Assembly: GCF_901709675.1 (NCBI RefSeq)
Contig: NC_051105.1
Span: 5,879,104-5,943,103, forward strand
Source: Syngnathus acus
Taxonomy: Eukaryota; Chordata; Actinopteri; Syngnathiformes; Syngnathidae
Length of the DNA stretch: 64,000 nucleotides
Reading direction: 5' to 3'
Shown here piece after piece: positions 34,671 through 45,757 of this stretch. The translations under genes and the position numbers were made by a program. Position 1 is the stretch's first letter. Each line of letters begins with the position of its first letter. Below the pieces are notes generated by a model. That model was given only the letters and a program-made list of their open reading frames with translations, ran no database searches and was not told the DNA's origin.

Positions 34671-37368
34671 ATCAGGAGTGGAAGATCAGTCTTTATTAGT
34701 TGGCAGCGTGGTGGGAAGTTATAAAGTCTTCAGAGGCAAAGTGTGGACTTCCGTGCGATGCATCAACATCATCTCAATTCCCACTTGCTCCGAGGAATGA
34801 AAACAAAAAAAACATACATAAAGTGAATAATAAGTTGGAGTAGAATGGTGATTTGTATCAAAACAAGAATCATTCATCCATTCATTTTCTATCGTGCTTG
34901 TTCTCAATAAGGTCATGGGGAGGCCAAAGTCTGACTTAAGGAAAGAGACACGGTGCAACTGTTACTCATTAACAGTTTTTGTCACTGTATTTATTTGAAT
35001 CCAAATTTTACACGTTATATACCAAGCGCCTGAATCAATGAAGTCATACTTGTAGCTTTGTAGCTGACTGTATTACCCAGTCAGTAATAATATTTGGGTC
35101 AAATTGCTCAATCTCAATAAGAAACCCTAATTGTGTTATGATTAAAATAAACTATTCTAATTGCTTCATAATGTCTACTGCAGTTTTTCTCCATTGATTT
35201 CTTGAAACAATTCTTTCAGTTCTGCACAACTATACAGCTCATTAGCAAAAGTTCATATCTCTCCCGAAACGGTTCGCATATGCTTCAAACTAGATCACTT
35301 TCTCATTACCACTGTCAAAATTGCAAATATCTTTCACAGTTCTTTTGGCTCCTTTGCAGTACATAAAAAGAAAATGCATGAGGCATTGTGTACATGTAAG
35401 AAATATAAACACAAATATCACAGTGATGTAGATAGTTTCTGGTGTTGCCGTGACAACTGACAGTTAAAAGCCTTTAATTTCCTCAAAAATCGACGGGGGG
35501 TGGATTGGATTGTGGAGGTCAAAGGTATCGGCGTTTACTGGGTTAAGTACGGAAATAGCTCCGAATCTAAAGCGGCCTATGGTGCGGAAACTTTCACAAT
35601 TACTTTCGCTGGTTGCTATCGTCACCCTCCCTTTTCCTTAACCTCCCACTATAGATGCACCGCTCTCAGTTTGGCCATAGATTTCATCCACATCACAGCG
35701 GATATTTTCAGTTGCAATGTCACGAGGGAAAAAAAACAGCGCAAATGTTTGAATTCCATCCTCTTACACTGATCCCCCTGTGATGTCCTCGCACGCAACA
35801 TCCATTGCATGGTCCCATTTTCGTTCACTCTCCACCAACAAGCAAAAAATAAATAGATAAATAAACCTCAATCAGATAGTGGAAAGGAGAGGAGTTCCAT
35901 TCCATGAACGTTTTTGCAAAAGTGGCAAGGAATTCTTATACGCTTTATATTTATATGTGCTAAATTTGGGCTGATTGTGCTAATTCTAGGATGCTTGTAC
36001 AATATGATTTGCAAAGATGCACTGAGATGCTTGAGAGGTGGTTTAAGACATTTGTAATTTGATGAAATCAATAATTGACATTCTGTAGTGAACGATTGCA
36101 AGGCAGTTGGGCGATTTGTCCTTGTTAATTTGATCATGTTGTTACTGTTGCAAGAAATAGGAACAATCGATGGAGACAAAAACAAGTCCGGACCAATTTA
36201 TGAATCCGCCCTGTTTGAATGGGCAAAAATGTGTTGTTGTTTTAAAATATTAACATTATCAAAACTTAACGTTAATCAGTACCCATGAAGTAGCTTGGAG
36301 TTTCAAAAAGGTTGTTAACCTATATGAAGTATATTTATTTTGAATTTAGGCATAGATAAGTTATGGTCAACATTACATTGAAATATCAATTTTATTACTG
36401 ACCTTATGAATTTTTGAGACTTATTTCTTTCCATCAATTTTCTGTTACACAATAACATATTTTTCAGTTCACCCATTCCAAATTTCAATTTATCGATTAT
36501 ATTTCATAATATAAAATGACTGTGACATTTGCACTCCTGATACGGGACAACACGGGAAAATAATGCAGGCCGTGTGTCTCGTCATCAACGAGCGTGCTGG
36601 ATGTATAGCTTCATGAAAACACTAAAAAGTTCAATTAAGAGACTTTATTTTTAATGGGGCTCCTGAAATGAATGAGTCTTTAAAAAAAAAAAAAGTAGGT
36701 GGTGGGTTCATCATCATTAACATTGACCAAATCAATACGCTGATTTATATCACAATGCCTCCCAGCCTGCAACTATTCATTTTGTTTAATTGTGCCAGTG
36801 GACAAATGTTTTATCAATAACAGCTCCACATTGCTGCCGGACATTTGCAACCATGTGCGGAATGACAATATGGACAATATTTGGTTTTGGCCAAAGTCAT
36901 GAAATCTCCAGGACCTGTCTTTATTTTGAGTCAAATGACAAATCATGTTTGGATATTGTTGCCAGTCACCGTTTTAACATGAAACGATTCTTTATACCTT
37001 GAGGACTTTTCATTCCTGACCATAAGGAACAATATTCATTCATTATTTTGAGTAAAGTGAGAACCCTTCTGTTTGTTATCACCATGGCGACAGCAACACT
37101 AGCCAAGACCGTCGAGCGTGCCCAACAACGACAATGCCAGCTTGCAAAATAGTCATGCTTCCAAAAAACTACCCTCTGGGCTTCTGCTCTGACGTTCCAG
37201 GCATCGATCCTGAGGCGGTGGATTTAAGTAAAGATATCTTGGGGCCCTCATTGTTAAAGCAAAGACAGATTTTATAGACTGTGACAATATGGCAATGAAG
37301 CAAGTAAAAAAACATTTCTCTCGTTATACTCTCGGGACCCGTGACCATCTGCCAGAGGTCCAGTAAAA
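34671..37368. other. non-coding stretch
   Basis: 34872-34925 (CATCCATTCATTTTCTATCG, AATAAGGTCATGGGG) is a minus-oriented SINE end. 35490-35775 is GC-richer with a 90-codon plus-strand frame lacking any domain or splice context. A-tract at 36681-36693. No gene supported. Confidence 0.3.
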
Positions 37369-37490
37369 GACACCCATCCATTTTCTACACCTCATTAGGG
37401 AAGCTTGTAAGATGGAGCCCATACCTACTTGACTTTGGAAAAGACCCTAACCCTGATGTGGTCACCAGTCAAGCACAGGGTCATAGAGCT
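37369..37490 (-). repeat. decayed ATGG-tailed SINE fragment
   Basis: CACCCATCCATTTTCTACACC, TGACTTTGGAAAAGACCCTAA and GGTCACCAGTCAAGCACAGGG correspond in order to blocks of the SINE at 6452-6761. Confidence 0.5.
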
Positions 37491-39811
37491 GGTTAAAACA
37501 ACATTTTTAAAATAAAAAAAGGATGAGCAAGGCCTTTGGAATGATCAAAAAAATAATATTATCCATATCCAAAAATGAGATTCAAAGTAACAAATCAAAA
37601 CTGGTAATAAACGTCCGACCAAAAAAAGGTGCCGATACAGTTACTGATTTTGTTATTCTTTGAGACATTCCAGCACATTATTAAGGACAACTACTGTTGT
37701 CATATTGTGGCAAATCAGATATTTATTTATTTGTTTATTTATTGATATTTTGTATTTATGTATTTAACATACTGGGCTACTCACCCAATAAAGTTTTTCC
37801 ACCAAGTTCCACATATAGGCCTTAGCAAAACTGTTATGGCTCTTCTGTAATACAATTGAAATTTGCATGTAAGTCTACTGAAATTGGTAATTCAAAAATT
37901 CCCTCTGTGCCTACTTATATTTCAATTCAGTTGCTCAGTGGTTAGAAATTGTTTTCTGGGTTTATTTCACTTTTTTTTTCTTCTTAATCCTTTGAGTATT
38001 ATGTGTATTGTCTCCAGGTGCATCTGAGAGATAAATATTTCTGTGTTGGTCGTTGTTTTTTCCAACTCAAGTAACATTTTGACTTTTCCAGTTATCCATT
38101 CAGCTTTGCGTAGATCAGGTCTAAATATTCTCGATTCTACTTTTCTCTCTGCTTGATATACTTGTGTTTTATTTTGTAAGGGGCTGGTTGAGGGAAAAAC
38201 AGATCATCAGCTTTGTTGAAGCAGTAGAGTGGGTTTTTGTAACGAGGGGCACCAGTTGGGGCAATGTTATCACAATCCCGGTTTATTCTCCTGGTCTGTA
38301 GGAAAGCAAACACTTGTTGCTCCTTGGCGCCAGCTCCCCCGTCTCATGATTGGTGTCGGCGGTCAGCGGCCGAATGTATGAATGCGGTTTTATCAGGAGA
38401 CTGATGATGATCACCTCTTTTATCGCAGGGTACTGCTCCAAATCAGACACTCGATTTTCCAAGAAGAGGAGTCAATTATCTTTTTATGCGTTTTGTATCC
38501 TTGAGGGCTTTCATTTCCACCACCAAACCAATAATATTTGCCTCTTGGAGTTTGACAGCGGTAACATGTAGTTTATCATTTGTAAAGTCTTTCAGGTCCA
38601 TTACAGGTTACCTCTGGCGTTTGTTTGCCGTTTCCTGATGCTGTTTTTATCATTTTGAAGAGGTTGTTTTTGATATTAATGTTAAATGACCTTATGAGGT
38701 TCTTGCGTAATAGAAACAAACAAATTGCTGGATTACTAATTTTAAAATCAGATGTCAAGGAATAGTGTCATCTATTGTTCAAGTTATTTTCTAACAGGTT
38801 TGGAGAGAAAAATGTTAAAGTTATTACGACGGAAGACAATTTTAGACACGTGACGTATTTTGAATGAAAAAAAACAATGTTACCAAGTCAAGAATTGAAG
38901 ATGTGGGAGTTTTTTTTATTTTTTTAAGCTTCTGGTTGATCACTAACTCCAATGTGCAGAGTGATGTCAATTAGCGTCTATGTTTGAAAGCTGTCGAGCC
39001 GTCAGTCAGTGGGGAGCGCACTTACCGCAACCTCACGTCGCGACAGACGGACGTTAATGAAAAGACAGCCATGTCTTTTGAGACAGCGTCGCACGGCGTG
39101 AGGCCTGAAATAGCCTTTTTTGTTCCTCTTGATGTTTTTCACTCTACTTTGACTTACTATTACTTTTTTAAATTCCTAGCGTTAAGAGAGCAAAGGCTTG
39201 AAAGCAGAGCAACACCAATCAGTTTGTGTCTTCAAGGGATGCTTTCTTTTTTTTTTAAAGCAGATTAAAGCACAGTATGCTATGTTGCTCGGCAACAGCG
39301 ACCACACACTCACTTGTGCGGGCATGCAAGAGGATGAAAGCTTCACGACTAGATGATTGCTGATTATGATATTCCTCTCACAGATGATTGGCACATTACA
39401 GCGCTTAAAAAATAATGAATGTTGCTTCATGATACTCTCGTTAGCATTTTCGTGGCAAAATGACATTTTTGTGGGCAAAACATAACATCTAATTGTCTCT
39501 TGTTGCCTTGCTCTCATTACAAAGTATATCAATAGGAATGTACAATTTTCTGAGGAAGGACCAATTTCTACTCACACCTTTCCTGACATGAGAGCATTAT
39601 AATGTGGATGTATTGAAAGAATAGCATGCCCAGAACTTCAAACGCCAAAAGCAGAGCCAACATGAGCTTTAAAATCATATACATTTTTATTCCTCCAAGG
39701 ATGATCTCAGACTAAAAAAAATCCTGTCATCTTAAAGTTGACGTGATACCTCTACTCTTGGTTGTAAAAGTGGGCGGGATGATGAGCCCCTAAGTTATTT
39801 TATCCGAAATG
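37491..39811. other. non-coding stretch
   Basis: No gene recognised. 38340-38560 and 38985-39110 are mixed-composition blocks that could be regulatory; TTTA repeats near 37720-37745. Confidence 0.3.
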
Positions 39812-39819
39812 TTCTAGGT

Positions 39820-40128
39820 CACAGGTGTCAAACTCAAAGCCCCGGGGCCAGATACGGCCCGCCACATCATTTTATGTGGCCCGCGAAGACAAATTGTGCA
39901 TCAAATTCGTGTGTCATTACTAGAATTGCACATTTTAATAATATATATTTTTTTTTAAATATTTGACCAGTTTTTACTCGTCTGATTTGAAAACGAGTTA
40001 TTTGTCAGTTTGTTTAGTAGCTTTCACTGTATATAATATGAGGTGCTCCTACATTTACTTGGGTTGGCCATCCGAAAGAAGCTATGACTACAATGCGGCC
40101 AGTGAAAAAAATTAGCTTGACACCCCTG
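39820..40128. mobile_element. hAT-type MITE, copy 1, with 8-bp target duplication
   Basis: Ends CACAGGTGTCAAACT and AGCTTGACACCCCTG are 15-bp inverted repeats (12 of 15 match). The flanks carry an identical 8-bp duplication TTCTAGGT (39812-39819 and 40129-40136), the length diagnostic of hAT elements. Inside, GGGGCCAGATACGGCCCGCC and a matching GCGGCC near the right end are typical of this fish family. 309 bp, non-autonomous. Confidence 0.92.
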
Positions 40129-40136
40129 TTCTAGGT

Positions 40137-40394
40137 GGAATTTGAGTATTTTGTAACCTTTGTCTATTTTGACGGACAAACATTAGAGACCTTTTAAGAC
40201 ACCTAGCAAGTTTTTTTCCTTCCATCGTGACCTAAAGTAATTGTCTTTGATGAGACATTTGATGGTTTCAATCCGAACAAACACATAGTTGTCTTTTTTG
40301 TGTGTGTGTGAATATGTGGTTCAGTAAGGTTGCACTCTTTCTGTGTGCGTAATGTTGAAGTATGACAAAGAGTATTTTCTTCTATGTTTGACAG
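40137..40394. other. non-coding stretch
   Basis: Nothing recognised apart from a short GT run near 40302-40311. Confidence 0.3.
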
Positions 40395-40700
40395 GGTCAC
40401 CCAGTGGTGGGAGAGGAGGCGCTCTTTTAAGCGTCTGCCGCCGCATGCCGCAGCCGGCATCACTATTATGACAAATGTCCCTCACGATGAGAGCACGCTG
40501 GTCATATATTACCAGATTGGATCACTGCGGCGTGCTCACCTGCCTCCGCCGTTATCTGCCACCATGGTGGAATTTATCATGGATGCTTTACAGAGCAAAT
40601 GGAATATGTCGCACAGAAGTCAATTATGTCCAAATGCGACTGCAAAGCTGGAGGGGAAAAACGTAGATTAAAAACGGCTTTTGTCTGCCGTGCATTGTAT
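40395..40700. promoter_or_regulatory. candidate conserved non-coding element (or terminal exon)
   Basis: GC-richer block with CGTCTGCCGCCGCATGCCGCAGCC and ATTTATCATGGATGCTTTAC. A plus-strand frame of 95 codons ends at 40671 and is preceded by an AG at 40393-40394 with a weak pyrimidine tract. The translated sequence has no family features that I recognise, and the texture fits a non-coding element better. Confidence 0.25.
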
Positions 40701-40859
40701 TAGTGAAGGCTGCGTGGCTTTTATTGAACAGTTTACACATCAACAAAAAACGAGTTGAAATTCAAACTAGTTACGTCCTTTTCACAAGAAAAGCTGTTTG
40801 TGTCAATTGTGACAAAAGTATGCATTTCCTGTCAAATTAGTTGTTAGGGAATCAAGAGC

Positions 40860-40940
40860 GGATGGATGGATGGATGGATGGATGGATGGATGGATGGATG
40901 GATGGATGGATGGATGGATGGATGGATGGATGGATGGATG
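40860..40940 (+). repeat. (GATG)n microsatellite
   Basis: About 20 perfect GATG/ATGG units. They create the artefactual repeated MDGW frame. It may have grown from the tail of a SINE of the family at 6452, but no SINE body is visible beside it. Confidence 0.95.
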
Positions 40941-40944
40941 TCAA

Positions 40945-43035
40945 AACAGGTAGAAAGTACACTTTTTTTGAAGAACATTAAGATTGTTATAGCTAACGGT
41001 TGCACAGGTGTTTATTGTAGTGCGATGCAATCTGCTCAGGTGAATGGCTGCGAAAAAAAACACTCTGCCATCTTGCTGCCACTTTGAGCATTTTATGACA
41101 TTTGACAGAAAATAAATAGACACTAAAAGTCCTGAGAGTGTGTGTGTGTGTTTTGTGTGTGTGTGCGTGTGTGTGTGTGTGTGTGCGTGTGTGTAATTTT
41201 GTGAATGTTGGATGGGAAAACATCAAGCAGTCAATTTTCAACATCAAGCTGCCAGATTGACCGCTGCAATAACACAATGCTACAGTGCTCTGTCAATGCC
41301 GGACTCCTTCAAAATGACTTTCCCAAGGATGCTTGTGCGATAAAGTGCAGAGAAATAAGTCACGATTTCCAGCATAGTTGGACACAAACATACACGATCG
41401 CCCACATGTGAAATGAACTAAACTTGTTCTAAATGTGCTAAACTTACGGTATTTCTGTGGGAAGCTATTTTGAGGAAAATGCGGGCTTTCTTTTAACCAC
41501 AACCAAGAACATGACCAAGCATAGCTCTAATGTATATTTTAGTAGCAAAATGTTCTATTTCCATAAGAAAATGGCTGGAGTAAGCACAAAAACTTTTTTT
41601 CAGAACATTTATTATGTTCAAATGACACAAGATATCAAAATATAACATAGCCAAACATTGTTTTGTTTTTTTATCTCCTCGACAATATCCGTAATAATGC
41701 AATAAAGGTGCATACTGTGGATGTCATTTTGCCACAAAAAGAAAACTAATTTGTTTTTTGCCAAGCCATTGACAATTTTAATATGAAACTCGAATGCATG
41801 TGTATCGTCAATTATAACTGTTTATTGTCTCACCTGAAGAGACACTACGCAAAATGTCTGTCGAAATTATTTTGTCACAGCAAAACAGCTTATTTGCCAT
41901 ATTACAATCCATAAATTGGTGTGGGTTATAAATATGTTTCCACAATACAACAATTTAATGATAAAATATTGCTTTCATGTCATCCAATAGGGATTTTTAA
42001 CGATAAATTAGAATGATCGCATTTTAATGGACCTTCTTTCTTCAAATATAAGATATTGTCTGTGGCAAAGAATAGCCTCTAACACACAATCCATCTCCTA
42101 CCTTTCCTTTTCTAGTCTTTGTAGCATCAGACACATCGTGAATCTCTGTGCGTTGGCGGGATGGGGAGCTTGATGAGGGACTTCTTTGTTATCCTCATGA
42201 TTGCAAAGATAATCACGTCTCAAGCTTTAATTGTTTTATTCACCACTTCAAGAGGCGGCTTCCCATTCTCACTTGTATCCAAATTAGAAGGTTTTATTAT
42301 GGAAAATGAATGATGTAATTATATCCAACTAGACAATGCACACGCCAGTAAGTACTTCTTTATGTGGCCAATACAATCAAGTAGTAATATATACTGCATG
42401 TCAATAAGGTTGTTGACAAATGTAATAAAGCGATGCCCAATTTGGTTGCCATTCAAAACTGAACAATCTTAATTTTAAAGTAGCAAAAATCTGCATACGT
42501 ATAACTGACGCCCGCTGAAATGCATTGTGAGAAATTTGTTTACTTAACCAGCCGCAGCATCAAACAATTTAGATCAGTCAGGCCATATTTAAAAGTTAGA
42601 CCATGAGACTGGTTATTTATGCAGAGGAATCTCCAAAACCGAAAGTGGTACATTTGGAGTTCGACCAAAATATTCATCAAAACTCAAACAAGTTCGAACC
42701 ATCATCATACTGAGACTTTAGTTCACTGAGCATACCAAGGATTTTTTTTTTTTACCAAAAGAAATGTGTAATAATAATCATAAGAACGCAATTTATCATT
42801 TGTCTATCAAGTATCTTCAAAGAAATTATTTTTACTTTACCGTTACAGTTAAATTGTCTAAATGTTAAATATGTTGCAGAAAAAAGAAAAGTATAATCTA
42901 AGCTACTCGCTAGCTAGCTGGTTTCTCACGAGATAATCGCATCAAAAACGCTGTGGCGCTCAATACTGAAGGGAGTCTTCAGATACATTTATTTCAGTGA
43001 CTCCAGCTTTGTACAATTTCAATGGCTTTAAATTT
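40945..43035. other. non-coding AT-rich stretch
   Basis: No gene recognised. Contains the GT repeat at 41137-41194, a T run near 42740 and a CTAGCTAGCTGG repeat near 42910. Confidence 0.3.
41137..41194 (+). repeat. (GT)n microsatellite, interrupted
   Basis: GT units broken by TTTT and single GC changes. Confidence 0.93.
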
Positions 43036-43039
43036 GTCC

Positions 43040-43500
43040 CATTAAAGGAGTTGTAACAGGAGCCGTGGGCTCTCGTTAGTTCAATTTAAGTTGATTTTAA
43101 TTAATGCTGCAGTGCTGCAACCGTGAGCCACGTCTTTGTGACGGCTATTCATGCCGCAGAGCAAAGTACAAGCTTCCCTTTCTTTCTTTCTTTTTTTCTT
43201 TTTTTTTTCTTTGAGAGGTGAGGTCTCACGGATCACCGTAATCTCTTGACGCCTCTGATTGCAGCTTTGTCTGGGTCGTCTGAATAGCGCCCGGCAAGGG
43301 TGAGTCATCGTCGCGTGCAGCCGGCGGAGAGAATTTAATTTGGGGAAGCTCTCCGGCACTTGTGAAAGTTTCCTGCGTGTACCGATAAAAGGATGAAAAT
43401 GAGTTTTTCAAAGGCAAAGCAGAGCTGCGTTTAAGGTGTCGCTTGCTATGATCTGCTGCAGGCCACAAAGGAGCCGTGTCAAGCTCCATCCTGAGTATTT
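43040..43500. promoter_or_regulatory. candidate conserved non-coding element
   Basis: Mixed-composition sequence with TTTTAATTAATGC (homeodomain-like), CCGTGAGCCACGTC and CGTCGCGTGCAGCCGGCGG, interrupted by a CTTT-rich tract at 43178-43212. Minus-strand open frames of about 90 codons cross it without domain features. Confidence 0.22.
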
Positions 43501-43580
43501 CTGCCATTTGCTTAAATATTGTCGCTACATGTGAGCTATTTTTGCTGGATCAGCTATTCTACTAGTAACCAATGTTATAT

Positions 43581-43806
43581 TACCGTATTTTCCGCACTAT
43601 AAGGTGCACCGGATTATAAGGCGCACCTTCAATGAATGGCCTATTTTAAAACTTTGTCTATATATAAGTCCATATATTTGAACACGCCTGGCGTAGTGGC
43701 TCAATATTGGTCCATATATAAGGCGCATGGGATTATAAGGCGCTCTGTCGGCTTTTGAGAATATTGGAGGTTTTTGGGTGCGCCTTATAGTGGGGAAAAT
43801 ACGGTA
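43581..43806. mobile_element. MITE-like inverted-repeat element, family B, short variant
   Basis: TACCGTATTTTCCGCACTATAAG and CTTATAGTGGGGAAAATACGGTA form the ends, bounded by TA. It carries one ATGAATGGCCTATTTTAAAACT unit (two in the copy at 17819) and a trimmed TTTGAACACGCCTGGCGTAG piece of the nested hAT-like end. 226 bp, no ORF. Confidence 0.87.
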
Positions 43807-45312
43807 CACATGTTTGAGTACTCGCTGATATGGAATGCTGATTAAAGACCACAGTATTGATAAAGTTCCCCTCTTAACAACTCTGTCAATGGTCCTGGAG
43901 AAATGTAATATTTTTTATTTATTTAGGCTACCTCTCTGATCTAATTTCTACCTCGCAATAAAATAAATATACGCGTCAAAGACATATTTTCTCAATTAAA
44001 GGTGAGTCATCTCGCCCCGCTCAAGCAATATGCACGAGAGACTTGAATCACTCATGCACGGCCCAGACGCATTAAGGCGTCCTTCCTGTACAAATGAAGT
44101 GCTGATCATATTACAATATGACGATATAAAAATGTCCATCGTGCCATAGAAGCATCACGTTTTTATGCTGTTATTTTGATGTATGGGTTTGGTATTGGCC
44201 TAATAGTCCGCTGTGAAAAAAAACAGATGCCATTCAATGTTATAAGCTGAGCCTTTTGGCTAGCAGCTCTTCTGCCTGTGCACTTGTTTGCTTTCTCCAG
44301 TCTGTCAAGCATTGCTTTTAGTACCATTGAAATTGCAATGGTCAACTAAATAATAAAACATTATTAATCTCACTTTAGCTTTAATTATTGATTTGTTTAC
44401 ATCTTATTTCTAGGGCGAATATGGGTGGTTGAAGTAAATATACATCTTGGAAGTGACTTGAGAGTAGGCATAATGACGTCACGGCTTGAGAAACATTCAT
44501 TGGAAAACTTCACTTGCACTTATTTTTTCCTCAATTTCTTTTTTTTTTCATTTCGCTGCTTCACATTCAATCTCCAGCAGAGTTTGCAATCTTAGGCAGA
44601 TGGACTTTTTATATTGCGCACTCCGAATGATAAATAAAACAGGAATGTTGTATATCTCTGAAGACTGAAGAGAGGTCACAAATACTTAAAAACTGCTCTT
44701 ATTGAAACCTTTTCTCTTTTGAAAAAAAAAACCTAACACACGAACATGAGTATGAAAAGCACTATTTTGGAGTTTAATTGAAAGACTGCTCCAATTCTAT
44801 TCATACTCATCTAATAATATGCTCTATGAACCACCTGAAATTAAACAAAATGATAGCAGTGTTGTAGTAAAATTTTGCCTTTATTTATTTTTTTTTGCAG
44901 GGAGGAAAATATATCATTTTTACAACTTGCTTGTGGAAGTCGTGCTGTCAGCCATCCAGCAAAAAAAAAAAAAAATCGACTCACACTTTATGGGCTCGGA
45001 TCAGATGGTGTGACATCACCTGATCCGGCGTTTCTACGACAGTTACAGACTTAGACCATGTGGGAATAATGCAAGCTGACACATCTTAAATGAGAATACA
45101 TGAAATCATACCGCAGATCTGGGACACGGGGTTCTCGTGATGGCATCTCGGTAAGGGTGAACATGACATTTATTCGAATGTCAAACGTAAACATACGTGA
45201 CTTTATTGGACCAGGAATGGAGTCAATGACCAGACTAGACTAAAATCAGGTTTCATCTACTAAAACTCAAACTATACTAAAATAGTCATGGACCAATCTG
45301 ATTAAAATACAA
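43807..45312. other. non-coding AT-rich stretch
   Basis: No gene recognised; A-tracts at 44722-44733 and 44960-44974, T run near 44885. Confidence 0.3.
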
Positions 45313-45757
45313 ATATAATAATAATAAATTATATTTGTAATGCACTTTACATTCGGAGGAAACTCAAAGTGCTACATGGCAAGTAAAAACAAGAAAACAA
45401 CGCAAAGACAAGTATAAAACAACTGGACGACAAACAGGATGCGGAAAACAGGATTAGGGTATAGAGGTGAGTTTTAAGTCCGGTTTTGAAAGAGTCAGTG
45501 GATTGGGGTGCTCTTAGGTGGTCGGGGAGGGAGTTCCACAGTGTGGGGGAAGCATGGATGAAGGCCCGGTCGCCCATGGTGCGCAACTTGGTTTTCGGGA
45601 CGTCGAGAAGGTGTGAGTTGGATGAGCGGAGCCTTCGGGTGGCAGGTTTTGGGGCAAGGAGTTCTTTGAGGTATGGGGGAGCATGTCCGAGGATACACTG
45701 GTGAGTGAGGAGGGCGATCTTGGAATCAGTTCGGAATTTGATGAGGAGCCAGTGCAG
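45313..45757 (-). mobile_element. 5'-truncated L2/CR1/Rex-type LINE (3' end of ORF2 plus tail)
   Basis: On the minus strand from 45757 an uninterrupted frame runs to a stop at 45347 (136 codons). It begins LHWLLIKFRTDSKIALLTHQ and contains APPYLKELL, then GDRAFIHASPTLWNSLPDHL and TDSFKTGLKTHLY. This set is characteristic of the C-terminal end of L2/CR1/Rex/jockey-group reverse-transcriptase proteins. It is followed by a GCATTACAAATATAATTT and TTATTATTA tail. The reverse-transcriptase and endonuclease domains are missing, so the copy is dead on arrival. The open frame over this length suggests relatively recent insertion. Clade is not resolved. Confidence 0.88.

Noticed and set aside
40866-41087. 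Repetitive MDGW protein
   Set aside because: A translation of the GATG microsatellite.
45495-45698. 67-codon minus-strand frame rich in P and H
   Set aside because: A different frame of the LINE segment; the true frame is the one with the ORF2 C-terminal signature.
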